A program made the position numbers and the translations under genes. The notes under the pieces are model-generated. The model worked only from the letters and a program-made list of their open reading frames with translations. It had not been told where the DNA came from and did no database searches. A stretch of 64,000 nucleotides of DNA from Sphingomonas caeni (GTDB taxonomy: Bacteria > Pseudomonadota > Alphaproteobacteria > Sphingomonadales > Sphingomonadaceae), in NCBI RefSeq assembly GCF_026013415.1, contig NZ_JAPDOK010000001.1, positions 251,342 to 315,341 on the forward strand, in the 5' to 3' direction. Positions 8,273 to 17,511 of the stretch are shown one piece after another (the stretch's first letter is position 1; every line of letters starts with the position of its first letter).

Positions 8273-9260
8273 CGATGCCCTCCCCCACGAGAAGGACGAT
8301 CTTACCGATATGCTCGCCCGAATCCATCCGCGCATGTGCGGAGGCTGCGTCCACTAACGGGAAGGTCGAATCGATCACCGGCTTGAGCTTGCCCTCCTCG
8401 ACGAACGGCCAGACGGTGCGTGCAATCTCGTCGGCGACCAGGCTCTTGAAGCCGCTGTCCCGGGGCCGAAGCGTCGATCCGGTCAGCGTCAGCCGGCGGC
8501 GCATCACCTCGAACACCGGGATCGTCGCCATCATCCCGCCCTGCACCGCGATCGAGATGTGGCGGCCGTCATCGGCAAGGCATTGGAGGTTGCGCGGCAC
8601 ATAGTCGCCGCCGACCATGTCGAGCACCACATTCGCGCCCTTCCCGCCGGTGATCTCCTTTACGCGGGCGACGAAATTCTCGGTCCTGTAGTTGATCGCG
8701 TGCGTCGCGCCATGCGCGCGCGCGGCGGCGCATTTGTCGTCCGAACCGGCGGTGACGATGATGTCGAGCCCGAACAAATTACACAGGCTGATCGCCATCG
8801 TGCCGATGCCCGACGTGCCGCCATGGACGAGGACCGTGTCGCCGTCATCGGCCCAGCCGCGCTCGAACAAATTGCTCCAGACGGTGAACAAAGTCTCGGG
8901 CATCGCCGCAGCCTCGACCATGGTCAGCGCCTCGGGCACCGGCAGGCACTGGCCGGCATGGACGGTCACATATTCGGCATAGCCCCCGCCCGCCAGCAGC
9001 GCACAGACCGGCTGGCCGATCAGCTCACGCGGCACGTCGCCCCCCGCCGCGACGATCTCCCCCGACACTTCGAGCCCCGGGATGCTGGGCGCGCCCGGCG
9101 GCGGCGGATAGAATCCCATGCGCTGGATCACGTCGGGCCGGTTCACCCCCGCCGCCGCGACTCGGATCAGCACCTCCTCCGGCCCCGGCACGGGCACCGG
9201 CCGCTCGACCACGGCAAGCACCTCCGGCCCTCCGGGCTTTTCCGGATCGATCGCGCGCAT
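8250..9260 (-). CDS. NAD(P)H-quinone oxidoreductase (MDR family)
   Basis: The 336-residue protein starts at MRAIDPEKPGGPEVL (ATG 9260). In-frame sequence upstream of this is not conserved. It belongs to the zinc-free medium-chain dehydrogenase family: a GroES-like N-terminal domain with AAGVNRPDVIQRMGFYPPPPG, then a Rossmann fold with the nucleotide loop HGGTSGIGTMA at 146-156. The family reduces quinones or enals with NADPH in the cytoplasm. It is divergent from the DUF1192 gene. Confidence 0.93.
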   Translation of the reverse strand: MRAIDPEKPGGPEVLAVVERPVPVPGPEEVLIRVAAAGVNRPDVIQRMGFYPPPPGAPSIPGLEVSGEIVAAGGDVPRELIGQPVCALLAGGGYAEYVTVHAGQCLPVPEALTMVEAAAMPETLFTVWSNLFERGWADDGDTVLVHGGTSGIGTMAISLCNLFGLDIIVTAGSDDKCAAARAHGATHAINYRTENFVARVKEITGGKGANVVLDMVGGDYVPRNLQCLADDGRHISIAVQGGMMATIPVFEVMRRRLTLTGSTLRPRDSGFKSLVADEIARTVWPFVEEGKLKPVIDSTFPLVDAASAHARMDSGEHIGKIVLLVGEGIDGTFSAV

Positions 9261-9371
9261 TGTCTCGGGAATCCCCACCAGCCGCCGCTCCGCGTTAAGG
9301 ACCTTTGCGGGGCCCGTACGAATCCGGGTGTTATTGACATCGCTCCGGCCCCGGTCAACGCTGCTCACGCG

Positions 9372-9569
9372 ATGGACGCCGACGAAAATCTTCCGCGTCG
9401 CAAGGACGATCTCGCTGCCCAGCTGGGCAAGCAGGACCTCGATCCATTCTCGGTCGAGGAGCTGGAGGAGCGCATCGCGCTGCTCGAAGCCGAGATCGCC
9501 CGAAGCAAAACGCGGATTGAACGCGCCGTTAACCATCGCGCAAGCGCTGACGCCCTATTCAAGCGATGA
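9372..9569 (+). CDS. DUF1192 small protein
   Basis: The 65-residue protein matches DUF1192 in length and layout: an acidic start (MDADENLPRRKDDLAAQLGK), the conserved LDPFSVEELEERIALLEAEI, and a short coiled-coil ending in a basic tail. The function of the family is unknown. It is encoded divergently from the quinone oxidoreductase gene and 131 nt upstream of clpA. Confidence 0.88.
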   Translation: MDADENLPRRKDDLAAQLGKQDLDPFSVEELEERIALLEAEIARSKTRIERAVNHRASADALFKR

Positions 9570-9700
9570 GCGTTGCGCCGGAGAGAGGGGCAGTAGCCAC
9601 GAAACTCCGGTGTTGGACCGCGATGCTTGATGCGGGGCCACTGCCTTCCGACATAGGGGAAGCGGGCCGCGTATCCGATGGCCCGCCTGGAGTAACCTGA

Positions 9701-12022
9701 ATGCCTTCATTTGCCTCAGCGCTCGAATCCACGCTCCACAAGGCCCTCGAGGCCGCGTCGTCGCGGCGCCACGAATATGCGACGCTCGAGCATCTGCTGC
9801 TCGCGCTGATCGACGACGAACATGCGTCGAAGGTGATGAGCGCGTGCGGCGTCGATCTCGAGGAGATCAAGAACACCGTCGCGCATTATCTCGATACCGA
9901 GCTCGAAGCGCTCAAGGTCGAGGCGGCGACCGATCCCTCGCCCACCAGCGGCTTCCAGCGCGTCGTCCAGCGCGCCATCCTTCACGTCCAGTCCTCAGGC
10001 CGCGACGAAGTGACCGGCGCGAACGTGCTCGTCGCCCTGTTCAGCGAGCGCGAGAGCTACGCCGTCTATTTCCTGCAGCAGCAGGATATGAGCCGCCTCG
10101 ACGCGGTCAGCTTTATCTCGCACGGCGTCGGCAAGGGCAGCAGTCCGACCGAAATCTCGACCCCCAAGGGCGCGGACGAGGAGAAATCGGCCAAGCCCGA
10201 GAGCAAGTCGGGCAAGGGCGAGAGCGCGCTCAAGCAGTTCACCGTCGATCTCAACGAGAAGGCCAGGAACGGCAAGGTCGATCCGCTGATCGGTCGCGGG
10301 CCCGAGGTCGACCGCACCGTCCAGATCCTGTGCCGCCGCAGCAAGAACAATCCGCTCTATGTGGGCGATCCGGGCGTCGGCAAGACCGCGATCGCCGAGG
10401 GGCTCGCGCGCAAGATCGTCGAGGGCGACGTGCCCGAGGTGCTCAAGCCCGCGGTCATCTATTCGCTCGACATGGGCGCGCTTCTCGCCGGCACGCGCTA
10501 TCGCGGCGATTTCGAGGAGCGGCTGAAGCAGGTCGTCAACGAGCTTGAGAAGCTTCCCGACGCGATCCTGTTCATCGACGAGATCCACACCGTGATCGGC
10601 GCGGGCGCGACCAGCGGCGGCGCGATGGACGCGTCGAACCTGCTCAAGCCGGCGCTTTCGGGCGGCACGATCCGCTGCATCGGATCGACCACCTACAAGG
10701 AATTCCGCAACCATTTCGAGAAGGACCGGGCGCTGCTCCGGCGCTTCCAGAAGATCGACGTCAACGAGCCGACGGTCGAGGATACGATCAAGATCCTTTC
10801 GGGCCTGCGCTCGGCATTCGAGAACCACCATTCGGTGAAATACACGCCCGACGCGATCAAGTCTGCGGTGGAGCTGAGCGCGCGCTACATCAACGACCGC
10901 AAGCTGCCCGACAAGGCGATCGACGTGATCGACGAGGTCGGCGCGATGCAGATGCTGGTGCCGCCGTCGAAGCGGAAAAAGGTCATCACGCCCAAGGAGA
11001 TCGAGGCCGTCATCGCGACGATGGCGCGCATCCCGCCGAAGAGCGTGTCGACCGACGACACCAAGACGCTCGCCAATCTCGAAACCGACCTCAAGCGGGT
11101 CGTGTTCGGGCAGGACCGGGCGATCCAGGTGCTCGCCTCGGCGATCAAGCTGAGCCGCGCGGGGCTGCGCGAACCCGAAAAGCCGATCGGCAACTATCTC
11201 TTCTCGGGGCCCACCGGCGTCGGCAAGACCGAAGTCGCGAAGCAGCTCGCCGATCTGCTCGGCATCCCGCTCCAGCGCTTCGACATGTCCGAATATATGG
11301 AGAAGCATTCGATCAGCCGCCTGATCGGCGCCCCTCCGGGCTATGTCGGCTACGATCAGGGGGGTCTGCTGACCGACGCGGTCGACCAGCAGCCTCATTC
11401 GGTGCTGCTGCTCGACGAAATCGAGAAGGCGCATCCGGACCTGTTCAACATCCTGCTCCAGGTGATGGATAATGGCCGGCTGACCGACCATCACGGCAAG
11501 ACGGTCGATTTCAGGAACACCATCCTGATCATGACCACCAATGCCGGCGCGTCGGACATGGCCAAGGAATCGATCGGCTTCGGGGCGAGCAATCGCGACG
11601 ACGTCCAGGAAGAGGCGGTGAAGAACCTCTTCACCCCCGAATTCCGCAACCGTCTCGATGCGATCGTGCCGTTCGGCTATCTGCCGCCGGAGATCGTCGC
11701 GCGGGTGGTGGACAAGTTCATCCTCCAGCTCGAACTCCAGCTGGCCGACCGCAACGTCCATATCCGCCTCGACGACGAATCGAAGGCGTGGCTCACCGAG
11801 CGCGGCTACGACAAGCTCTATGGCGCGCGCCCGATGGGCCGCCTCATCCAGGAGAAGGTCAAGCAGCCGCTCGCCGAGGAGCTGCTGTTCGGCAAGCTCG
11901 TCCATGGCGGCGAGGTGATCGTGAAGCTCAAGGACAATGAACTGGCCTTCGAGATCACCCCGGCTGCGCCCAAGCCCAAAAAGGGCGGCGGCAAGAAGAA
12001 GGTCAGCGCGAAGGCGAAGTAA
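9701..12022 (+). CDS. clpA: ATP-dependent Clp protease ATP-binding subunit ClpA
   Basis: The 773-residue Hsp100 unfoldase delivers substrates to ClpP. It has an N-domain (residues 1-145), an acidic/Ser linker (about 145-175), a first AAA+ module with Walker A GDPGVGKTA near 222-230 and IDEIHT, and a second module with GPTGVGKTE near residue 510 and LLLDEIEKAH. The C-terminus is a Lys-rich tail. Length and order match ClpA rather than ClpB, which has a longer middle coiled coil. No clpS is adjacent, although clpS often precedes clpA. A strong terminator follows. Confidence 0.97.
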   Translation: MPSFASALESTLHKALEAASSRRHEYATLEHLLLALIDDEHASKVMSACGVDLEEIKNTVAHYLDTELEALKVEAATDPSPTSGFQRVVQRAILHVQSSGRDEVTGANVLVALFSERESYAVYFLQQQDMSRLDAVSFISHGVGKGSSPTEISTPKGADEEKSAKPESKSGKGESALKQFTVDLNEKARNGKVDPLIGRGPEVDRTVQILCRRSKNNPLYVGDPGVGKTAIAEGLARKIVEGDVPEVLKPAVIYSLDMGALLAGTRYRGDFEERLKQVVNELEKLPDAILFIDEIHTVIGAGATSGGAMDASNLLKPALSGGTIRCIGSTTYKEFRNHFEKDRALLRRFQKIDVNEPTVEDTIKILSGLRSAFENHHSVKYTPDAIKSAVELSARYINDRKLPDKAIDVIDEVGAMQMLVPPSKRKKVITPKEIEAVIATMARIPPKSVSTDDTKTLANLETDLKRVVFGQDRAIQVLASAIKLSRAGLREPEKPIGNYLFSGPTGVGKTEVAKQLADLLGIPLQRFDMSEYMEKHSISRLIGAPPGYVGYDQGGLLTDAVDQQPHSVLLLDEIEKAHPDLFNILLQVMDNGRLTDHHGKTVDFRNTILIMTTNAGASDMAKESIGFGASNRDDVQEEAVKNLFTPEFRNRLDAIVPFGYLPPEIVARVVDKFILQLELQLADRNVHIRLDDESKAWLTERGYDKLYGARPMGRLIQEKVKQPLAEELLFGKLVHGGEVIVKLKDNELAFEITPAAPKPKKGGGKKKVSAKAK

Positions 12023-12042
12023 GGTCTGGAATGGAGACAGAT

Positions 12043-12073
12043 GGGGCCGGAACGGATGTTCCGGCCCCTTTTT
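12043..12073 (+). terminator. Rho-independent terminator after clpA
   Basis: An 11-bp stem (GGGGCCGGAAC / GTTCCGGCCCC) with a 4-nt loop is followed by TTTTT, starting 20 nt after the clpA stop. Confidence 0.92.
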
Positions 12074-12091
12074 CGTGGTAGGGTGGCGGAC

Positions 12092-12310
12092 ATGGATGAG
12101 CCGAAGGACGACTGGAAACGCGCGCAGGGCTTCGACCCCTCGGAGCCGGGCATTTTCGACAACGTCGATCAGGCGGCGATCGATGCCGCCGATGCGCGGG
12201 GCATGGCGGATCATGCTGCCGGACGTACGATCAGCAACACGGCGGTGATCCGCTGGCTGACCGACTATATCAACGGAAACAAACGCCCCCGTCCCCAGCC
12301 CGGCGAGTAA
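12092..12310 (+). CDS. Probable antitoxin of a ParE-type module
   Basis: The 72-residue acidic protein lies 4 nt upstream of a ParE-like toxin gene. It contains IDAADARGMADHAAGRTISN and then AVIRWLTDYI, the pattern seen at the toxin-binding ends of many ParE/RelE antitoxins. No clear ribbon-helix-helix domain is visible, so the DNA-binding class is unassigned. The start is the ATG at 12092, after the clpA terminator. The role as antitoxin comes mainly from gene order. Confidence 0.72.
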   Translation: MDEPKDDWKRAQGFDPSEPGIFDNVDQAAIDAADARGMADHAAGRTISNTAVIRWLTDYINGNKRPRPQPGE

Positions 12311-12313
12311 CCG

Positions 12314-12580
12314 GTGCGCGTCACGTGGAGCGACGCCGCGCTGGAAGAGTTGACGGCGATCATCGAATATATCGAGCTATTCGATCAACCCGCCGCCTAT
12401 CGATTGGCTGGGCGCATGGTGGCTTGCGCACAGTCCCTGGAGCAATTCCCCCATCGCGGCACGCCGCTCGGCGACGGGCGACGCCAGATGTCGATCGTCT
12501 ATCCCTATCTGATCCGATACCGGGTGCTGGACGACCATGTGGAAATCGACTCGATCCGCCACGGCGCCCGCGCTGGCTAG
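12314..12580 (+). CDS. ParE/RelE-family toxin
   Basis: The 88-residue protein starts at GTG. It has the compact RelE/ParE fold signature: WSDAALEELTAIIEYI, a Leu/Ala helix, LEQFPHRGTPLGDGRR, then YPYLIRYRVLDDHVEI and a final IRHGAR strand. ParE members poison DNA gyrase, while RelE members cleave mRNA. The RHGAR ending favours the ParE branch. Its stop overlaps the convergent DUF418 stop by four bases. Confidence 0.88.
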   Translation: MRVTWSDAALEELTAIIEYIELFDQPAAYRLAGRMVACAQSLEQFPHRGTPLGDGRRQMSIVYPYLIRYRVLDDHVEIDSIRHGARAG

Positions 12581-13767
12581 GCTGCCTTCCGCCTGAACGG
12601 AATCTCCGTCGTCATATAGGTGAGCGCGCGCCATACCCATTCGATCGGGCCGTACTGGAAGTGCGCGAGCCACCACGCCGCGAGCCCCATCTGGATCGCG
12701 ACCGCGCCGATCCCGACGCCCAGCCGCGTCGCCTGGCTCCAATCGTCCCATAGCCCCAGCCCGAAGCTGTAGAAGATCGGCACGAACACCAGGCTCTGGA
12801 GGATGTAGAGCGTCAGCGTCAGCCGGCCGAGCGCCGCGAAGGGCAGGATCAGCGCCCGCCGCGCGCTCTGGTAGAGCGCGCACAGGATCAGCGCCCAGCT
12901 GCTCATCCCCGCAAGCTCGAACCAGCTGCCGAGGATATAGCCCGTGTCGCGCCCTGCCGCCTCGCCATGGTTCGCGCCGACCCAGCCCGACAGGTCGCCG
13001 CGCACGAAATAGAGGATCGCCGCGGCGCCCAGCGCGAGCGACAGCCCGATCCACCGCCCCTTGGCGAAATCGGCCAGCCGCCCGAAAAAGCCGATCCGGC
13101 CGAGCACCATGCCGGTCAGATACAGCCCCATGATCTGCATGATCCGGCCGCTCTCGATCATGAAGAACCATTTCGACCATTGCCCGCCCCACAGATTGAC
13201 CTGGAGCGTCTGGGCGAGGGTGCCGCCGATATAGATGTCCATCCCCGGGTCCTGATAATGGAGCGGGAGCTGGTTCGCCCAGGCCGCGCCGCTCGCGTCG
13301 GCGATCAGTTTCACGAACAGCCAGGGCTGGGCGAGGAAAAGCACCGCGAGCGCGATCAGCAGCCGGTTGTTCTTGATCCGGTGGAACAGCAGCAGCACGA
13401 ATCCCATCGCCGAGAGCAGCTGGATGATGTCCCCGCGATAGATGAGCGCATGGAGCGTGCCGATCGCGAACAGCACGATCAGCCGCCATGCGAAGCGCGC
13501 GGTGAAATCCACCCCGCGCCGCGCCGCGCGCTCCATCAATATGTAGAAGCTGAAGCCGAAGCAGAGCGCGAGCAGCGAGAAGCTCTTGCCCATGAAGAGC
13601 AGATAGACGGTGTCGCCGAGCGGGGTGCTGTCGGGCTTCTTCCAGTAGAGCTCGTAGCTCTCGATCATATGGACGAGGAACAGCCCCGTCAGCGCGAATC
13701 CGCGCAGGATATCGACCACCTCGAGCCGCGCGCTCACATCGCCCGCGGGCGATCCCCCTTCCGCCAT
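12577..13767 (-). CDS. DUF418 family integral membrane protein
   Basis: The 396-residue protein has about ten membrane helices. It opens with RLEVVDILRGFALTGLFLVH, a DUF418/heparan-acetyltransferase-like start, and ends with the DUF418 C-terminal pattern of helices (GRLTLTLYILQSLVFVPIFY, then GPIEWVWRALTYM). Members are predicted inner-membrane proteins of unknown function, possibly acyl transfer. It is divergent from the diguanylate cyclase gene across a 67-nt spacer. Confidence 0.9.
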   Translation of the reverse strand: MAEGGSPAGDVSARLEVVDILRGFALTGLFLVHMIESYELYWKKPDSTPLGDTVYLLFMGKSFSLLALCFGFSFYILMERAARRGVDFTARFAWRLIVLFAIGTLHALIYRGDIIQLLSAMGFVLLLFHRIKNNRLLIALAVLFLAQPWLFVKLIADASGAAWANQLPLHYQDPGMDIYIGGTLAQTLQVNLWGGQWSKWFFMIESGRIMQIMGLYLTGMVLGRIGFFGRLADFAKGRWIGLSLALGAAAILYFVRGDLSGWVGANHGEAAGRDTGYILGSWFELAGMSSWALILCALYQSARRALILPFAALGRLTLTLYILQSLVFVPIFYSFGLGLWDDWSQATRLGVGIGAVAIQMGLAAWWLAHFQYGPIEWVWRALTYMTTEIPFRRKAA

Positions 13768-13834
13768 GCATCCCCTCCCTCAAAACATTGTTTCGTTTAC
13801 GCGTTGTTTGGCATCTAACATCTAGAAAAGGCGC

Positions 13835-15520
13835 ATGTCGCGCGGGATCGTTACACTGCTGAGCCTGATCTGTGTGTGCCTCGGCATCGCACTTTCGCGT
13901 CCGGCGCATGCCCAGACCGGTGTGGCGGGCCGCGAGCTCAAGGTCTGCGTGCTGCGCGATACCGGCGGGATGAACCCGGCCGAACTGATCCGGCATCCCG
14001 AACGCTTCGACTGCACCACCCCGCAGTATAAAATGGGTGCGGGCAATTTCTGGATCATCTCCGAGGACATCCTCCAGAAATCCAGGCCCCGCGCCCCGCT
14101 CAACGCGCGCGTCGCCAGCCTTTGGCAGGACAGTCTGTCGCTTCATATCCTCTATGCCGACGGCATGATGCGCTCGACCATCACCGGGCCGCGCGGCGTG
14201 ACCCCGCTGCTCCAGCTCGGGGCGATCGTCGAGCATCCCCTGCCGATGGCCAAGGCCAAGATCGTCCGGCTGATGTGGCACGTCCAGGGATCGGCGAGCG
14301 TGCGCGGCATCCTGCTCGGCGCGCGGCTCGCGACCGACAAGGAGAGCGCCCGTGCCAATCTGGTGATGGCGGCGATGTATGCGGCGTTCGGCGGGCTGTG
14401 CCTCGCGCTGATCTGCTACAATCTCGCACTGTGGGGCGCGCTTCGCCACCATTTCCAGCTCTGGTATTGCGCGATGGTCCTGGGGCTGTTCGCCTATGCC
14501 TTCTCCTCCTCTGGCACGCTTGTCTGGGTATGGCCGGAGATCGCGAACAACGATCGCCTGAGGCTCAACTATCTGACCCTCGGACTGATGGGCGGCGCCG
14601 CATTGATGTTCGCGCGGGCCTTTTTCGAGGAGCGGATTTTCGCGGGTTGGCTGGGGCGCCTGGCAGTCGGAGTCGCCTGCGTGCTGGCAGGTGCGGGCCT
14701 CTTCGTCTTCCTCACGGCGCCGATCGCGGTCCGTGTGGGCGACCTGATCTTCACCAGCGTCTTCGTGGCGCTGGCGGGCGTCATCCTACCGACCCTGTGG
14801 CGCGCATGGCGGCTGCGCAGCAACTATCTCTGGCTGTTCGCGCTGGCATGGGGCGCGCCGATCCTGACCTCGATCCTGCGCACGCTCGGCAACCTCCATG
14901 TGCTGCCGTGGAACTTCTGGCTCGACAATTCGACGGTCCTGTCGATGTCGGCCGAGGCTTTGCTGTCGAGCCTCGCCATCGCCTATCGCATCCGCCTGCT
15001 CTCGATCGAGCGCGACGAGGCGATCACCGCGGAGGAAATCGCGCGCCGCCTCGCCGATGCCGATCCGCTCACCGGCCTGCTCAACCGCCGCGCCTTCCTC
15101 GAACAGGCGATCGGGCGCGAGGGCGAGCAGACGCTCCACGTCGCCGATCTCGACCATTTCAAGAGCGTCAACGACACGCTCGGCCATGACGGCGGCGACG
15201 AGGTGCTGCGCGTGTTCGCGCGGATGCTGCGCGCGTCGGCGCCGGCAAGCGCGCTGATCGCCCGGATCGGCGGCGAGGAATTCGCGATCCTCACCCGTGC
15301 CGGCGAGCCGGTCGATCCCGACCGCATCCTCGCCAAGCTTCGCGCGACACGGATGCCGTTCGACATGCAGGTGACCGCGAGCATCGGCACCTGCACCGGG
15401 CCGCTCACTACCGAACCCGAATGGAAGAAGCTCTATCGCGGCGCCGACAAGGCGCTGTTCCAGGCCAAATCCGCCGGCCGCGACCGCGTCCGCGCCGCGC
15501 CGGACCGCGAGGCCGCCTGA
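13835..15520 (+). CDS. 7TM-sensor diguanylate cyclase (GGDEF)
   Basis: The 561-residue protein has a signal peptide (cleavage near AHAQ) and a periplasmic domain to about residue 165. Seven membrane helices of the 7TMR-DISM type follow, then a short coiled linker (IERDEAITAEEIARRL). The C-terminal GGDEF domain has DADPLTGLLNRRAF, DLDHFKSVND and the active-site GGEEF at 479-483. It should make cyclic-di-GMP in response to an envelope signal. At the usual I-site position upstream of GGEEF the RxxD residues are absent, so classical product inhibition is not expected. Confidence 0.94.
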   Translation: MSRGIVTLLSLICVCLGIALSRPAHAQTGVAGRELKVCVLRDTGGMNPAELIRHPERFDCTTPQYKMGAGNFWIISEDILQKSRPRAPLNARVASLWQDSLSLHILYADGMMRSTITGPRGVTPLLQLGAIVEHPLPMAKAKIVRLMWHVQGSASVRGILLGARLATDKESARANLVMAAMYAAFGGLCLALICYNLALWGALRHHFQLWYCAMVLGLFAYAFSSSGTLVWVWPEIANNDRLRLNYLTLGLMGGAALMFARAFFEERIFAGWLGRLAVGVACVLAGAGLFVFLTAPIAVRVGDLIFTSVFVALAGVILPTLWRAWRLRSNYLWLFALAWGAPILTSILRTLGNLHVLPWNFWLDNSTVLSMSAEALLSSLAIAYRIRLLSIERDEAITAEEIARRLADADPLTGLLNRRAFLEQAIGREGEQTLHVADLDHFKSVNDTLGHDGGDEVLRVFARMLRASAPASALIARIGGEEFAILTRAGEPVDPDRILAKLRATRMPFDMQVTASIGTCTGPLTTEPEWKKLYRGADKALFQAKSAGRDRVRAAPDREAA

Positions 15521-15560
15521 TTCGCTTGCCGCGCCGCCGCGGCGGGCCTATTCAGGTCGG

Positions 15561-15767
15561 ATGGACAAGGGGCGTTTCCGGATTGCGGTCGCGGGGCTGA
15601 CGGCCCTGGCGCTGCTCGCGCTCTGGTCGCCGCACAACCGTGCCGACATCCGCATCCTCACCCACGAGCAGGGCGACCGTAACCCGCACGAGATGCGTGC
15701 CGCGATCGATATCGGCCTGGTCGCGATCTCGGTGCTGATCACCTGGACGCAGAAGCTGACGCGGTGA
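15561..15767 (+). CDS. Small membrane protein, unknown
   Basis: The 68-residue protein has two hydrophobic segments (VAGLTALALLALW near residues 10-22 and IDIGLVAISVLITW near 49-62) with a polar loop containing HEQGDRNPHEM between. It starts at ATG 40 nt after the cyclase gene. I do not recognise the family. It probably is an inner-membrane protein. Confidence 0.65.
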   Translation: MDKGRFRIAVAGLTALALLALWSPHNRADIRILTHEQGDRNPHEMRAAIDIGLVAISVLITWTQKLTR

Positions 15768-15804
15768 CTTGCCTGCCTCCGGACCGCTGCTTACACCCCT
15801 GTAA

Positions 15805-17511
15805 ATGAGCGACCCCGAGCAAATCTGGCGCAGTGATTTCCGCCACCCCGGCGTTTGGGATCAGCCCTTCCCCCCGCAATCGATGGTCGATCTGTTCGAA
15901 GCGAGCGCCGCCGCGCATCCGGAAGCGCCGCTGATCGATTTCATGGGCCGGCGTTACAGCTATGCCGAGACGCTCGACGGCGCGAACCGGGTGGCGCACG
16001 GGCTAAAGGCGCTCGGTTATGGCCCGGACGACCGGATCGGGCTCTTCCTGCCCAACGTGCCGCACTATGTCGCGGCCTATTACGGCGTGCTCAAGCTCGG
16101 CGCGACGGTGGTCAATTTCTCGCCGCTCTATTCGGTCGACGAACTCTCCGCGCAGGTCGCGGATTCGGGGACCAGACTGCTCTTCACCCTCTCCGCCTCC
16201 GCACTGTTGCCCACGGCGCTCGCGGTGCTCGAGAGGAGTGATCTCGAGCGGCTGGTGGTGGGATCGGTCGCGGGGGCGCTGCCCTCGGCCAAGTCGCTCT
16301 TCTACCGGCTCTTCCGCGGCGCCGAGGTCGCCAAGCGGCCGGACGACCCTCGCATTCTCGCCTTCTCCTCGCTGATCCATAATGACGGCTCGGCCGCGCA
16401 TCCGAAGATCGACCCCGAGAACGACCTCGCGCTGATCCAATATACCGGCGGCACTACCGGCACCCCCAAGGGGGCGATGCTGACGCACCAGAATCTCTCG
16501 GCCAATGCGCGCCAGGTCGCGCTGCTCGATCCGGAGCGCGGGCAGGCGAAGGACAGCGTGCTCGGCGTGCTGCCGATGTTCCATGTCTTCGCCAATACCT
16601 GCGTGCTCAACCGCACCGTGCTGGCCGGCGGCGAGATCGTCATGCTGCCGCGCTTCAACGCCAAGCAGGCGATCGCCGCGCTCAAGCGTACCGGCGCGCG
16701 AGCGCTTCCCGGCGTGCCGACCATGTTCCAGGCGCTGCTCGATTCGCCCGACATGACCGCCGACAGCTTCGCCTCGGTGCGCTACTGCATCTCGGGTGGC
16801 GCCCCGCTCCCCGAACAGCTCAAGAGCGTGTTCGAGAAGCTCACCGGCTCGCGGTTGATCGAGGGCTATGGCCTTTCCGAAAGCTCGGGCGTGGTTTCCA
16901 CCAACCCGTATGACGGGCTCAACAAGCCCGGCACGATCGGCCAGCCGCTCGCGGGCACGCGCGTCAAGCTGGTCGACAAGGAGAATCCGAAAAGGGCCGT
17001 GCCCAAGGGGGAGCCCGGCGAGCTGGTGGTCGCGGGACCTCAGATCATGAGGGGCTATTGGAACCGGCCCGATGCCGACAAGCAGGTCTTCGTCACCGAT
17101 CGAAAGGGCGTGCGCTGGCTGCGCACCGGCGATGTCGCGACGATCGACGAGGACGGCTATATCCGCATCGTCGACCGTCTCAAGGACATGATCGCGGTCG
17201 GGGGGTTCAAGGTCTTCCCCAGCCAGATCGAGGATGTGCTCTATCGCAATCCGGCGGTGAAGGAGGCGCTGGTGATCGGCCTGCCCGACGCCTATCATGG
17301 CGAACTGCCGCATGCCTATGTGACGCTCAACGAGGGCGCGAGAACCACGGGGCCGGAGCTCTGCCAATGGCTGAACGGCAAGCTCGGCAAGCATGAGCGC
17401 GTGGCGGAAGTTGTCGTGCGCGACAATCTGCCCAAGACGATGATCGGCAAGCTCAGCCGCAAGGACCTATTGGCCGAGGTACGGGTTTCGCCACCACGAG
17501 AAAAACCATGA
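15805..17511 (+). CDS. Long-chain acyl-CoA synthetase (AMP-binding)
   Basis: The 568-residue ANL-family enzyme has the adenylation motif TGGTTGTPKG (214-223), YGLSES (about 355), the hinge region WLRTGD...DRLKDMI and the C-terminal lysine in MIGKLSRKD. It converts fatty acids to acyl-CoA with ATP. Overall layout (SDPEQIWRSDF start, PMFHVFANT) resembles FadD-type enzymes, but chain-length preference cannot be read. Its stop overlaps the start of the cupredoxin gene by ATGA. Confidence 0.93.
   Translation: MSDPEQIWRSDFRHPGVWDQPFPPQSMVDLFEASAAAHPEAPLIDFMGRRYSYAETLDGANRVAHGLKALGYGPDDRIGLFLPNVPHYVAAYYGVLKLGATVVNFSPLYSVDELSAQVADSGTRLLFTLSASALLPTALAVLERSDLERLVVGSVAGALPSAKSLFYRLFRGAEVAKRPDDPRILAFSSLIHNDGSAAHPKIDPENDLALIQYTGGTTGTPKGAMLTHQNLSANARQVALLDPERGQAKDSVLGVLPMFHVFANTCVLNRTVLAGGEIVMLPRFNAKQAIAALKRTGARALPGVPTMFQALLDSPDMTADSFASVRYCISGGAPLPEQLKSVFEKLTGSRLIEGYGLSESSGVVSTNPYDGLNKPGTIGQPLAGTRVKLVDKENPKRAVPKGEPGELVVAGPQIMRGYWNRPDADKQVFVTDRKGVRWLRTGDVATIDEDGYIRIVDRLKDMIAVGGFKVFPSQIEDVLYRNPAVKEALVIGLPDAYHGELPHAYVTLNEGARTTGPELCQWLNGKLGKHERVAEVVVRDNLPKTMIGKLSRKDLLAEVRVSPPREKP

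Noticed and set aside
9995..12214. A 739-codon open frame antisense to clpA
   Set aside because: High GC content leaves long open antisense frames. The sequence is low-complexity Arg/Asp/Leu-rich, and the sense strand encodes a complete ClpA.
12377..14452. A 691-codon open minus frame across DUF418 and the cyclase
   Set aside because: It is out of frame with both recognised genes and shows no domain. The DUF418 frame and the cyclase frame are clearly coding.
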